From: an uncultured bacterium
GTDB taxonomy: Bacteria > Elusimicrobiota > Elusimicrobia > Elusimicrobiales > Elusimicrobiaceae
DNA length: 64,000 bases
Assembly (NCBI GenBank): GCA_949294095.1
Contig: CASFFZ010000012.1
Coordinates: 1 to 64,000 of the forward strand
Reading direction: 5' to 3'
Shown: piece by piece, positions 41,800-49,869 of the stretch
How the letters are laid out: every line of letters starts with the position of its first letter
How positions within the stretch are numbered: position 1 is the stretch's first letter
The notes under the pieces: generated by a model
Told to the model about the DNA's origin: nothing
Databases searched by the model: none
Seen by the model: the letters and a program-made list of their open reading frames with translations, nothing else
Made by a program: the position numbers and the translations under genes

Positions 41800-43035
41800 T
41801 TAGCAAACGCCGTTATTGATTACCGCCGTATGCGGCGTATGCCCGTGAATAGCGGCCCAGCCGCACAGGCAGGAAGCCGCCGCGCAAATAACAAACGTGA
41901 TCCCCGTAGACACCAGGATGTCTCCCATGCCCACCAGCGGCGATACAATGCTGCCAAACAAAAAGCTGGCCGCACCCAACAGGGCAGAAGCTGTGCCGGC
42001 TTGTTCTCGGGCGTTTTCCATTGCCAAGGTCGTGGCGGAAGTAAGCGTAAGCCCCAGCATAAACAACAATACAAACAGCAAGCCTTCAAAAAGCACGATA
42101 GACGCGCCCGAAACCAACGACACAAATAACAACACGCTGCACGTCATCATGCCTACGCAGCTGGTAATCACGGAGTTTTCCTGCCGTTTAAACTTGGCCG
42201 AAAGCCCCGCCCCGCCCATCAACGCCAGCGCGTTCAGCGCAAAGAACAAGCTAAAGGCAAGCGGGCTGAAGCCGTAATGCTCCTGAATGATAAACGGAGA
42301 GGACGCGATATAAGCAAACAAAATAGCCAGCGCAAAAGCCTGTTGCAGCACATACAGCATATAGGTGCGTTTTTGCATGACGATTTTGAACAACACAAAC
42401 GTATGGGAAAGTTTTTCCTTGGAGCGTTTGCTGTGGGACAAGGATTCATTAAAATGAAAGCAGCCCGCCGTCAGCGCAAGGCCCACCGCAAACAGCACGG
42501 CAAAAATGCCCTGCCAATTGGTTACTTTCAAAACGGCCCCGCCAATGACCGGCGCCGATACGGGAGCAATCCCGTTGATGGCGCCGATGACGGCCAAGGC
42601 TTTTGCCAAATTGGCGCCTTTAAACTTGTCGGTCGCGATAGAACGGGAAATCACAATTCCGCCCGCGCCCGCCGCGCCTTGCACAAAACGCAGCGCGATA
42701 AACACTTCTATATTGGGGGCAAAAATGCACGCCAGCGTGGAAAACAAAAACAGCAGCATCGATACAATCAGCGGCGAGCGCCGGCCGTATTTATCGCTCA
42801 GCGGGCCGAATAAAATCTGGCCCGCGGCCAGCCCCAGCATAGAGGCCGTAAGTCCCAGCTGCACCATGGAGGTGCTGGTACCAAAGAACGAGGTCATCGT
42901 CGGAAGGCTGGGCAGGTACATATCCGTTACAAACGGCCCGAAAGCCGTCAGCATACCCAAAAATACAAATAAAAAAAAGGCCGTATTGCGCCTTTTTGTG
43001 GAGGTTCCCTTCCAGTTTTTTTTAGTCTGTTTCAT
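41800..43035 (-). CDS. MFS drug-resistance transporter, Bcr/CflA type
   Basis: 411 residues, 12 membrane helices. Family features: FVTDMYLPSLPTM in helix 1, GQILFGPLSDKYGRRSPLIVS (the MFS motif A loop), and ALRFVQGAAGAGGIVISRSIATD. Proton-driven exporter; substrate unknown. The promoter contains a perfect 12-2-12 inverted repeat, so it is likely repressed by an unknown regulator. TATAAT ends 7 bases before the ATG, with no ribosome site. Confidence 0.9.
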   Translation of the reverse strand: MKQTKKNWKGTSTKRRNTAFFLFVFLGMLTAFGPFVTDMYLPSLPTMTSFFGTSTSMVQLGLTASMLGLAAGQILFGPLSDKYGRRSPLIVSMLLFLFSTLACIFAPNIEVFIALRFVQGAAGAGGIVISRSIATDKFKGANLAKALAVIGAINGIAPVSAPVIGGAVLKVTNWQGIFAVLFAVGLALTAGCFHFNESLSHSKRSKEKLSHTFVLFKIVMQKRTYMLYVLQQAFALAILFAYIASSPFIIQEHYGFSPLAFSLFFALNALALMGGAGLSAKFKRQENSVITSCVGMMTCSVLLFVSLVSGASIVLFEGLLFVLLFMLGLTLTSATTLAMENAREQAGTASALLGAASFLFGSIVSPLVGMGDILVSTGITFVICAAASCLCGWAAIHGHTPHTAVINNGVC

Positions 43036-43042
43036 TGGTAAT

Positions 43043-43082
43043 ATTATATCTTTTTGAGACGTAAATTTTCAAATTTACGTCT
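43043..43082 (-). promoter_or_regulatory. Promoter and perfect operator-like inverted repeat for the MFS pump
   Basis: Minus strand: TTGAAA (43067-43072), an 18-base spacer and TATAAT (43043-43048). The -35 lies inside AGACGTAAATTT - TC - AAATTTACGTCT (43057-43082), a perfect inverted repeat with 12-base arms. This placement suits a repressor such as TetR or MarR; no such regulator gene is nearby. Confidence 0.75.
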
Positions 43083-43112
43083 ATTTTTTCGCATCTTCTT
43101 TGGCACCCGTTC

Positions 43113-43142
43113 TTGAACACCCGCCGCCCAAACAAGTACAAT
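43113..43142 (+). promoter_or_regulatory. Promoter of the exported HAD gene
   Basis: TTGAAC (43113-43118), an 18-base spacer and TACAAT (43137-43142), ending only 6 bases before the ATG at 43149. Confidence 0.7.
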
Positions 43143-43148
43143 ATAGAT

Positions 43149-44090
43149 ATGCATTCGTTACGTCGTTTTATACTGCTGCCTGCCGCGGTTGTATTATGCA
43201 CCGCCGCGCCTTCCGTTCTCTGCGCACAAAAACAAGTCATTCCCTTTGTCCGCGCCCTGCAGCAAGAAACTTTACGTTTTGTTCCCCAAGCCCAAGGGCT
43301 CTGCGGCCCGCGCGGGCTTCTGTCCCCCCGCTATTGGCTGGGGCTCCAACCTGCCGCGGCCGTTTCCCCAGGCCTTCTGCAGAAAAAAGTGGCCGCCCAG
43401 CTGACCCGGATGCCAGCACCGGCCCAGCTCTTTCCCGGAAAAGCACGGATAGACGCCGTCATTTTTGATCTGGACGGCACCCTGTTAGATTCCCTTTCCG
43501 CTTGGGAGCATTCCGGCTCCAATTTTTTACGCACGCAAGGCATTGTGCCCCCGCCCGGGTTGGATGAAGAACTGGCCAAAATGTCTCTCTCGGACGGAGC
43601 ACGCCTGCTAAAAAAACGTTTTCATTTGCCCCAGTCGCCCGAAGAAATTTTACGTCTGACGCTGGAGCCGATCCGCCGCCATTACTATGAGGACATCCCC
43701 CCCAAGCCCGGCGTTTTATCGCTGCTTCGGCGCCTGCAGGCGCGAGGCATTAAACTTTGCGTGGCCACCGCTTCCGACCGGGAACTGACGGAAGCCGCCC
43801 TCAAACGCACGGGCCTTTTGCCGTACTTTGATTTCATCCTTACCTGCGACGAAGCCGGCGCCGGCAAGCGAAATCCCGCCGTCTACCAGCTGGCCCGCCA
43901 AAAACTGGGCACGGCCTTAGAGCGGACACTGGTGGTGGAAGATGCACTCTACGCCCTGCAAACGGCCCGCAGCGCAGGTTTTTCCACAGCCGCCATTGCC
44001 GAGCCGCACGCCGCCAAAGACCAACCCGCTTTACAAGCAACCGCCGATTATTATTTCCGGTCGTTTCTCCAGTGCCAATTGGGGAAATAA
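43149..44090 (+). CDS. Exported HAD-superfamily phosphatase
   Basis: 313 residues from ATG 43149. Signal peptide MHSLRRFILLPAAVVLCTAAPSVLCA, an unassigned stretch of about 70 residues, then a complete HAD hydrolase: DLDGT with Asp107 and Asp109, CVATASDREL (motif II), a Lys in AGKRNPAVY, and VVEDALYALQTARSAGF (motif IV). HADs of this PGMB/phosphonatase type are usually cytoplasmic, so export is unusual. Monocistronic, leaderless promoter, strong terminator. Confidence 0.82.
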   Translation: MHSLRRFILLPAAVVLCTAAPSVLCAQKQVIPFVRALQQETLRFVPQAQGLCGPRGLLSPRYWLGLQPAAAVSPGLLQKKVAAQLTRMPAPAQLFPGKARIDAVIFDLDGTLLDSLSAWEHSGSNFLRTQGIVPPPGLDEELAKMSLSDGARLLKKRFHLPQSPEEILRLTLEPIRRHYYEDIPPKPGVLSLLRRLQARGIKLCVATASDRELTEAALKRTGLLPYFDFILTCDEAGAGKRNPAVYQLARQKLGTALERTLVVEDALYALQTARSAGFSTAAIAEPHAAKDQPALQATADYYFRSFLQCQLGK

Positions 44091-44111
44091 CCCCTTGCAT
44101 TGCAATTTTTG

Positions 44112-44146
44112 AAATTTAAGCCGCTTTTCCAAGCGGCTTAAATTTT
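44112..44146 (+). terminator. Terminator after the HAD gene
   Basis: Stem AAATTTAAGCCGCTT/AAGCGGCTTAAATTT with loop TTCC and T-rich tail. Confidence 0.9.
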
Positions 44147-44211
44147 ATTCTTCCCCGACTAAAAACTCTTCCGCGCTTTTGGCACAAAATGCCCATTTCC
44201 CAACCCTTTCC

Positions 44212-44246
44212 AATATGGTATAGTAAAGGAGAAGAAGTACCATATT
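44212..44246 (+). promoter_or_regulatory. Inverted repeat across the Fe-ADH promoter
   Basis: AATATGGTA (44212-44220) and TACCATATT (44238-44246) are perfect arms around a 17-base centre. TGGTATAGT (extended -10, 44216-44224) overlaps the left arm. It could be an operator or an mRNA hairpin just before the AAGGAGG ribosome site. It does not match the Rex operator. Confidence 0.55.
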
Positions 44247-44260
44247 AAGGAGGGGAATGT

Positions 44261-45475
44261 ATGTGGGAAAAAGATATTAATATTAATGAAGTGCGCGAGA
44301 TTCGCAGCCGCACGCTGGTGTATTTCGGCGTAGGCGCCATCAACAAAATCTCGGACATTTGCAAAGACTTAAAAGCCAAAGGAATTACCAAGTTGGTAGT
44401 GGTAACGGGCCACGGCGCTTATAAGAAAACCGGCGCGTGGGATCACGTCACCAAAGCGTTTGCCGAAAACGGCATTACGTATGTTCACTACGACAAAGTA
44501 ACCCCGAACCCGAACACGCACCACGTCAACGAAGCGGCCAAAATGGCGGCCGATTTCGGTGCGCAGGCGATGCTCGCCATCGGCGGCGGTTCCGCCATTG
44601 ACGCCGGCAAGAGCGTGGCCATTTTGATGAAGAACCCCGGACACACGGCGGAAGAATTGTATGAATTTAAATTTACGCCCACCGAAGCCGCGCCGATTAT
44701 CGCCATCAACCTCACGCACGGCACCGGTTCCGAAGCCAACCGCTTTGCGGTGGTCAGCATTGAAGAAAAGAACTTCAAACCCGCCATCGCGTACGATTGC
44801 ATCTACCCGCTCTACTCCATTGACGACCCGGCCCTGATGACCGGCTTGGCCGAAAACCAGACCCGCTACGTGTCTATCGACGCGGTCAACCACGTGGTAG
44901 AAGCTTCCACCACCAAAGTAACTTCGCCCTACGCCATTGACCTGGCGGTCGCGGTCGTGAAACTGGTGAACGAATACCTGCCCGTGGCGCTTAAAGATCC
45001 GACCAACCTCGAAGCCCGCTATTTCCTGGCCTATGCGGCCTTGATTGCCGGCATCAGCTTCGACAACGGCATGCTGCACTACACACACGCGCTGGAACAC
45101 CCGCTTTCCGGCGTGAACCCGCACTTGACCCACGGCTTGGGGTTGGCTATGTTGCTGCCGGCCGTCATCAAGAGCATCTATCCCGCTAAACCGGCTACGC
45201 TGGCCGATGTGCTGGCCCCGATCGTGCCCGGTTTAACCGGCTGCGCCTGCGAAGCCGAAAAAGCGGCGCAAGGGGTGGAAAAATGGCTGTTCTCCGTCGG
45301 CTCTACGCATAAGCTGGAAGACGAAGGCTTCAAAGCCTCTGACGTAGACAAGCTGGTGGACTTGGCTTTCAACACGCCTTCTTTGGGCGGTTTGTTGGGC
45401 ATCGCTCCGACCGAAGCCACCCAAGAAGCGGTTCGCACCATCTACACCGAATCGCTCAAGCCGTACACCAAATAA
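44261..45475 (+). CDS. Iron-containing alcohol dehydrogenase
   Basis: 404 residues. Family motifs: VVVTGHGAYKKTG, the NAD loop AIGGGSAIDAGKSVAILM, INLTHGTGSEANRF, and metal ligands in DAVNHVVEA, HALEHPLSG and HLTHGLG. Group III ADH, probably reducing acetaldehyde to ethanol or a related butanol-type reaction during fermentation. AAGGAGG gives strong translation. High expression is also suggested by its clean codon use, as in valS and nrdD. Own terminator. Confidence 0.92.
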   Translation: MWEKDININEVREIRSRTLVYFGVGAINKISDICKDLKAKGITKLVVVTGHGAYKKTGAWDHVTKAFAENGITYVHYDKVTPNPNTHHVNEAAKMAADFGAQAMLAIGGGSAIDAGKSVAILMKNPGHTAEELYEFKFTPTEAAPIIAINLTHGTGSEANRFAVVSIEEKNFKPAIAYDCIYPLYSIDDPALMTGLAENQTRYVSIDAVNHVVEASTTKVTSPYAIDLAVAVVKLVNEYLPVALKDPTNLEARYFLAYAALIAGISFDNGMLHYTHALEHPLSGVNPHLTHGLGLAMLLPAVIKSIYPAKPATLADVLAPIVPGLTGCACEAEKAAQGVEKWLFSVGSTHKLEDEGFKASDVDKLVDLAFNTPSLGGLLGIAPTEATQEAVRTIYTESLKPYTK

Positions 45476-45490
45476 CTTTGGTTCTGCCGC

Positions 45491-45525
45491 ATACCCCGGC
45501 CCGCAAAAGGCCGGGGTATTTTTTT
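45491..45525 (+). terminator. Terminator after Fe-ADH
   Basis: Stem ATACCCCGGCC/GGCCGGGGTAT with a 7-base loop and seven T. Confidence 0.93.
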
Positions 45526-45557
45526 GCGTTCCCGCCTGCTTGCCATAAAAATAGGTC

Positions 45558-45588
45558 TTGACCTGGAGCAAACTCCAGACTGTATACT
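45558..45588 (+). promoter_or_regulatory. Second MerR-type promoter/operator, 19-base spacer
   Basis: TTGACC (45558-45563), a 19-base spacer and TATACT (45583-45588). The spacer carries the dyad CTGGAGCAAACTCCAG. It closely matches the MerR promoter at 41708-41738 and lies just before the exported redox operon. Confidence 0.85.
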
Positions 45589-45604
45589 AATTTCAGGAGG
45601 GTTT

Positions 45605-46337
45605 ATGAATTTAACACAAAAAACGCATTACAGGGCTGTTGGCCGCCGGCTTGGTGGGGACGTCCGGCCTGCAAGCCTACGACTGGAAACAAGCCCAGAA
45701 AAATCTGTCCCCCAAACAGCAGGCCATTGCCCAAACCGCGGCGCTAAGCGCCGTAGGCGATTTGGAAAAACTGCCCGCCGCTTTTTACCAAGCGCTAGAC
45801 AGCGACCTTACGGTAAACGAACTGAAAGAAATCGTGCTTCAGCTGTATGCCTACACCGGGTTCCCCCGCTGCTTAAATGCGGCCGGCGTGCTGGAAAGCG
45901 TGGTCAAACAGCGCCGCGCCGCCGGGAAGGAAGACGTTACCGGCCTTTCCCCCCAGCCCATTCCCGCCGGAACGGATAAATACGAACTGGGCAAAAGAAA
46001 CTTGGAAGTGTTAACCGCTTCCAAGCTGCCCAGCCACCCGCCGGTATTTATTCAAGGAACGGATACCTTTTTAAAAGAACATTTGTTTGCCGATATTTTT
46101 GAACGCGGCGTGCTGACGTACCCGGAGCGGGAAATCGCCACCGTATCGGCGCTGGCGGCGCTGGGCAATGTAGCCCCGCAGCTGCAAGCCCATATTTCCA
46201 TGGCCATGAACGTGGGCGTAAGCGCCCCGCAAATAGAAGGCATTATGGCGGTAATTAAAAAAGCCGTCGGGCGCAAAACGGCCGTCCGCGGATTGTACGC
46301 TTTAGAAACCGTGCTTTCGGCCCCAAAACAACCTTAG
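45605..46337 (+). CDS. Exported carboxymuconolactone decarboxylase-family protein, apparent frameshift in signal peptide
   Basis: AGGAGG and ATG 45605 start a frame that reads MNLTQK and then loses the protein. The true frame, from about 45624, reads RITGLLAAGLVGTSGLQA, the rest of a signal peptide. Skipping one A of the A6 run 45618-45623 joins them into a 243-residue protein. Two CMD-like units follow (ALDSDLTVNELKEIVLQLYAYTGFPRCLNA; LTYPEREIATVSALAALGNVAPQ). There is no CxxC, so it is not AhpD-like. It could be slippage, phase variation, sequencing error or a recent mutation. First gene of a MerR-promoter operon. Confidence 0.75.
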
Positions 46338-46346
46338 GAGGAAATT

Positions 46347-46847
46347 ATGTTTTCCAAAAAAGCACTTTTACTTTGTGCGGCGGCGGCCTTGCTGTTTACG
46401 GCGGCCATGTCGCCCAAACCCCAAAAACAGGAGACTCGAGCTATGAAAAAAGCACCCATTGATACGATTTTTAACCAAGGAGAACCCAACCCGTACGGTA
46501 AATTTTTTACGGGGCAAACTTATTTAAATATGTTAAGCCCCAAGGACGATGTTTTTAACGCGCCGATCGGCAACGTAACCTTTGAACCCGGCGCCCGCAC
46601 CCATTGGCACAAACACGACGGCGGACAGATTTTGCTGGTACTTAACGGCGAAGGCCGCTATCAGGAAAAAGGAAAAGAAATCCAAATCCTGCACAAAGGC
46701 GATATCGTGCGCATTGCCCCCGGCGTAACGCATTGGCACGGCGCGGCGCCGGACAGCTGGTTTGTGCATATTTCGCTGGAAACCAACGCCCACCAAAACG
46801 GGCAAACCGAATGGTTGGATGCGGTAACGGACGAACAATATAAATAA
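46347..46847 (+). CDS. Exported cupin protein
   Basis: 166 residues. Signal peptide MFSKKALLLCAAAALLFTAAM. Cupin motif 1 GARTHWHKHDGGQILLVLNG and motif 2 GDIVRIAPGVTHWHGA contain four His suited to bind a metal. Related small cupins (carboxymuconolactone-linked) are often next to CMD and aldo-keto reductase genes. AGGAGG precedes it; it lies 9 bases after the CMD gene. Substrate unknown. Confidence 0.88.
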   Translation: MFSKKALLLCAAAALLFTAAMSPKPQKQETRAMKKAPIDTIFNQGEPNPYGKFFTGQTYLNMLSPKDDVFNAPIGNVTFEPGARTHWHKHDGGQILLVLNGEGRYQEKGKEIQILHKGDIVRIAPGVTHWHGAAPDSWFVHISLETNAHQNGQTEWLDAVTDEQYK

Positions 46848-46856
46848 GGAAACTCT

Positions 46857-47462
46857 ATGAAAAAAATGACGCGTTTTTTTTATTCCGGTCTGGTTGTTCT
46901 GTCGGCGGCCGCCTGCAGTGCAGACACGCCGGACACGGGATCTTCTTCCGCCGGAGCGGTGCAAAATCCTTTTGCCGGCAAAAAAGTGCTGGTAGCGTAC
47001 TATTCGCATTCCGGCAACACGCAGGCCGTGGCGCGCCAAATTGCGCAGGCCGTGCAAGGCGATTTGTTTGCCATTGAAACCGTACAACTATACCCCGCCG
47101 CTTACAACGACCTGACCGCCCAAGCCAAGCGGGAAATCAACGCCGGGTTTATGCCGGAGCTGAAAAACAAAGTGCCGCAAATGGAAACTTACGACGTAGT
47201 GTTCATCGGCTCGCCCAACTGGTGGGGCACCTACGCGCCGGCGGTAAAAACTTTCCTGTCGCAGTATGATTTCAGCGCCAAAACGCTGGTGCCGTTCTTT
47301 ACGCACGGCGGCGGCGGAATGCAGCGCTGTGAACGCGATATGAAAGCCCAACTGCCGCAGGCCCGCTTTTTAAAAGCGGCCGCTTTCCCCGGCCGCTCTT
47401 CGGGCGCGGCGCCGGAGGCACTGCAAAATTGGTTGAATAAACTGGCGCAAGAAACGCTATAA
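46857..47462 (+). CDS. Flavodoxin-like lipoprotein
   Basis: 201 residues. Lipoprotein signal with lipobox SAAAC (Cys about residue 20), a Ser/Gly-rich tether, then a flavodoxin: VLVAYYSHSGNTQAVARQIAQAV (FMN phosphate loop), FIGSPNWWGTYAPAVKTFL and FFTHGGGGMQRCERD. Flavodoxins are normally cytoplasmic; this one is predicted to sit on the outer face of a membrane. Third gene of the operon. Confidence 0.88.
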   Translation: MKKMTRFFYSGLVVLSAAACSADTPDTGSSSAGAVQNPFAGKKVLVAYYSHSGNTQAVARQIAQAVQGDLFAIETVQLYPAAYNDLTAQAKREINAGFMPELKNKVPQMETYDVVFIGSPNWWGTYAPAVKTFLSQYDFSAKTLVPFFTHGGGGMQRCERDMKAQLPQARFLKAAAFPGRSSGAAPEALQNWLNKLAQETL

Positions 47463-47484
47463 TAAATAAGAAAGGAGAACGGAT

Positions 47485-48159
47485 ATGACTGCAAAAATGC
47501 GCTTTAAATTAAGTGTGGATTTTGTGATGTCCGTTCTCTTTTTGCTGGCGCTGGGCTACCCGTTTACCGGCAATCTGCCGCACGAATGGTTAGGCACGGC
47601 TTTATTTGTGTTTTTCATCTTGCATAACGTGCTTAACGCCGGGTGGTACGCAGCCTTATGGAAAGGCAAATACACGCTTTTTCGCTGGGTACTGACGACC
47701 GTAAACCTGCTTTTGTTGGCCGCCATGATTGGCTTGTGCGTAACGGGCATTTTTCTTTCGCGGGATGTATTTTCCTTTTTACATTTAGGCGGCTCTTGGA
47801 CGGCTAGGCGCCTGCACCCCGTATTTGCTTATTGGGGCTTTTTATTATCGGCTGTGCACCTGGGGTTAAACGGCGGCGTTTTTAAGCCGCTTCTCCAGCG
47901 CGCCCAACGCCGATTTTCCCGCTGGGCCTTGGGCACAGCGGCCGGCTTGGCGGCGGCGTACGGCCTATTTGCCGTTTTCTACTGGAAAGTGCCCGCCCAG
48001 CTGGGCCTTGCATTCACCCATATGCCCCGGGGACGCTCCTTTGTTTCTTTCTTATCGGCGCACCTGGCCATTTTGTTTCTGGTGGCGGGCGTAACCTACT
48101 GGCTGGTAAGCAAAGCTTCCGCCCCAAAAATTCCTTCGGGAGGAAAACCCCATGCTTAA
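47485..48159 (+). CDS. DUF4405-like membrane protein, possible heme-binding
   Basis: 224 residues, about six membrane segments. His residues sit at helix positions typical of DUF4405 and cytochrome-b-like proteins (NLPHEWLG, FILHNVLNAGWY, LHPVFAYWG, SAVHLGLNGG). This suggests heme b and electron transfer across the membrane, perhaps to the exported flavodoxins (inference). AAGGAGA precedes it. Its end overlaps the next gene by 8 bases. Confidence 0.78.
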   Translation: MTAKMRFKLSVDFVMSVLFLLALGYPFTGNLPHEWLGTALFVFFILHNVLNAGWYAALWKGKYTLFRWVLTTVNLLLLAAMIGLCVTGIFLSRDVFSFLHLGGSWTARRLHPVFAYWGFLLSAVHLGLNGGVFKPLLQRAQRRFSRWALGTAAGLAAAYGLFAVFYWKVPAQLGLAFTHMPRGRSFVSFLSAHLAILFLVAGVTYWLVSKASAPKIPSGGKPHA

Positions 48160-48772
48160 AACCATTTTACTGCTGGTGCTGGCTGCGGCCGTAATCGGCG
48201 GCGCCATCGGCGCCGTGCACTTGATGCGCGTGGCCCAGCGAAACAAAAAAGAAATGGCCCCTTTTCAGGGAGAAAAAATCGCCTATACCGCCCGGTTGGG
48301 CAAAACGTTGGTCGTTTATTACTCCCGCTCGGGCCATACGCAGGATATTGCCCGGCGGATCCAACAGCGCACCGGGGCCGATTTGTACCGCATTGAACTG
48401 CAGGAGCCGCTTTCTTCGGCGCCGTGGATGTATCTTACCCTCAAACGCCAGCTCTCCACCGGGCGCTACCCGGCCCTTCAACACCCCTTGCCCGACGTCT
48501 CGCAGTACGACGTGGTATTTGTCGGTTCTCCTATTTGGTGGTACACCGCCGCCACGCCGGTGCTTCAATTTTTGCGGGAAATGGATTTTAAAAACAAAAA
48601 AGTGGTGCCCTTTTCCACCCAAGGCAGCAATTACGGCACTTTTTTTGAAGACTTTGCCGCCCGCGCCAAAAACGCTCAACTTCTAAAAGGGGAGTCCTTT
48701 AATAACTTGGGCCCGCAATATAACGACGCCGTAGACAATAAAATCACTTCCTGGCTAAACGCCTTACAGTAG
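48152..48772 (+). CDS. Membrane-anchored flavodoxin
   Basis: 206 residues. One N-terminal membrane helix (about 3-26) not followed by a clear cleavage site, then a flavodoxin: TLVVYYSRSGHTQDIARRIQQRTG, VFVGSPIWWYTAATPVLQFL and VPFSTQGSNYG. Last gene of the operon; a second extracytoplasmic flavodoxin beside the lipoprotein one. Followed by a short hairpin terminator. Confidence 0.88.
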   Translation: MLKTILLLVLAAAVIGGAIGAVHLMRVAQRNKKEMAPFQGEKIAYTARLGKTLVVYYSRSGHTQDIARRIQQRTGADLYRIELQEPLSSAPWMYLTLKRQLSTGRYPALQHPLPDVSQYDVVFVGSPIWWYTAATPVLQFLREMDFKNKKVVPFSTQGSNYGTFFEDFAARAKNAQLLKGESFNNLGPQYNDAVDNKITSWLNALQ

Positions 48773-48781
48773 TTCTTCGCT

Positions 48782-48801
48782 CCCCGGTTGCCAAACCGGG
48801 G
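48782..48801 (+). terminator. Terminator of the exported redox operon
   Basis: Stem CCCCGGTT/AACCGGGG with a 4-base loop; the T-run follows only after about 9 bases, so it may be weak. Confidence 0.6.
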
Positions 48802-48875
48802 AGCACAGATTTTTCCATAAAAGCTACAATAATAAAAGTGTGATACTTTTCCTGCAGCAGCATAATATAAGTAGC

Positions 48876-49376
48876 ATGACCTCATTTGAAGCATTATATA
48901 ACCAATACTTTAAACCCGTTTATGCCTATGTCGTTACCCGCATAAACGACCCGGCCGCCGCAGAAGATATTTGCGCCAGCACGTGGAAAAAGTGTTACGA
49001 ACACCTTGCTTCTTATGACGAGGCCAAGGGGACGTTTTCCCAATGGATTTTTACCATTGCCCGCAACGAAACCAATATGTACCGCAGGCTGTTTTGGGTA
49101 AAACATTTCTTTTCGCTCACCCAGACACCCGATGACCTGCTGCCGGGCAAAGAAAAATCCCCCTTGGAACAAATGGAGCAGGAGGCGCTGCAAAAACAAC
49201 TGCGCACGGCCGTGGCCACCCTTTCTGAAAGAGAGCGGGATTTGGTCTCGCTTAAGTTTTTTTCCGGCCTGACCAACCGCGAAATTGCCGCCGTAACCCG
49301 CTTAAGCGAAACCAATGTGGGAACATTGCTATACCGCGCCGTACAAAAAATACGCCGCTATATGGATCCGATATGA
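48876..49376 (+). CDS. ECF-type sigma factor
   Basis: 166 residues from ATG 48876 (a 12-codon extension upstream is possible). Region 2: YNQYFKPVYAYVVTRINDPAAAEDICASTWKK; region 4: LSERERDLVSLKFFSGLTNREIAAVTRLSETNVGTLLYRAVQKI. An extracytoplasmic-function sigma. TACAAT (48825-48830) and CATAAT (48861-48866) are candidate -10 boxes. Start of the next gene overlaps its stop (ATGA). Confidence 0.9.
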   Translation: MTSFEALYNQYFKPVYAYVVTRINDPAAAEDICASTWKKCYEHLASYDEAKGTFSQWIFTIARNETNMYRRLFWVKHFFSLTQTPDDLLPGKEKSPLEQMEQEALQKQLRTAVATLSERERDLVSLKFFSGLTNREIAAVTRLSETNVGTLLYRAVQKIRRYMDPI

Positions 49377-49855
49377 GCACAGAAAAAGAGTTTTTGGAAA
49401 AAGTATCCGCCCTGGATTTTGACCCGGCCCAACAAGCCCAGCGCCGCGTATGGGCGCGCGTACTTCACCAAAGCGCGCCGCGCCGATCGCTCAAGCCGCT
49501 GGCCTGGGGCATTTGCGCCGGATTGTTGCTAATGCTGGGCGGACTGGCCGGCCGGCATTGGAGCCAGTCGCTGCAAGCGCCGAGCCAGCCCCATCCCGCT
49601 GCGTTTTTGCAAAGCGCCCAATGCAAAAACGCGGACGGGCGCGTGCTTTTTTCCACCCAACTGGAATGCCGCGGGACGGATTGTTCCTGCACCCAAACCA
49701 TGACCGTCTGCGACGAGCACCCCGTTACGCACATTACCCGCAAACACTGCAAAACGCCGCCTTCCGATTTTGATCCGCAGGATCCCTGGAGCCTGTGGGA
49801 CGAAGATTCGCAACAACAAACCAAAAACCTGGCTTTCTGCCAAAATCAATGTTAG
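49373..49855 (+). CDS. Cys-rich single-pass membrane protein, probable anti-sigma factor
   Basis: 160 residues: a cytoplasmic N-terminus (about 1-40), one membrane helix (LAWGICAGLLLMLGGLAG) and an outer domain with eight Cys (QCKN, ECRGTDCSC, MTVCDE, KHCK, FCQNQC). Translational coupling to the sigma gene suggests an anti-sigma. The Cys-rich outer part could sense disulfide stress, fitting the DsbD-like gene that follows. No zinc HxxxCxxC motif is seen in the N-terminus, so it is not a ZAS-type anti-sigma. Confidence 0.7.
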   Translation: MSTEKEFLEKVSALDFDPAQQAQRRVWARVLHQSAPRRSLKPLAWGICAGLLLMLGGLAGRHWSQSLQAPSQPHPAAFLQSAQCKNADGRVLFSTQLECRGTDCSCTQTMTVCDEHPVTHITRKHCKTPPSDFDPQDPWSLWDEDSQQQTKNLAFCQNQC

Positions 49856-49869
49856 GAGTTCAAACCATT

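Noticed and set aside
44178..44196. Sigma-54-like TTGGCAC...TGCCC upstream of Fe-ADH
   Set aside because: Only 8 bases separate GG and GC instead of 10, and an extended -10 promoter explains the gene.
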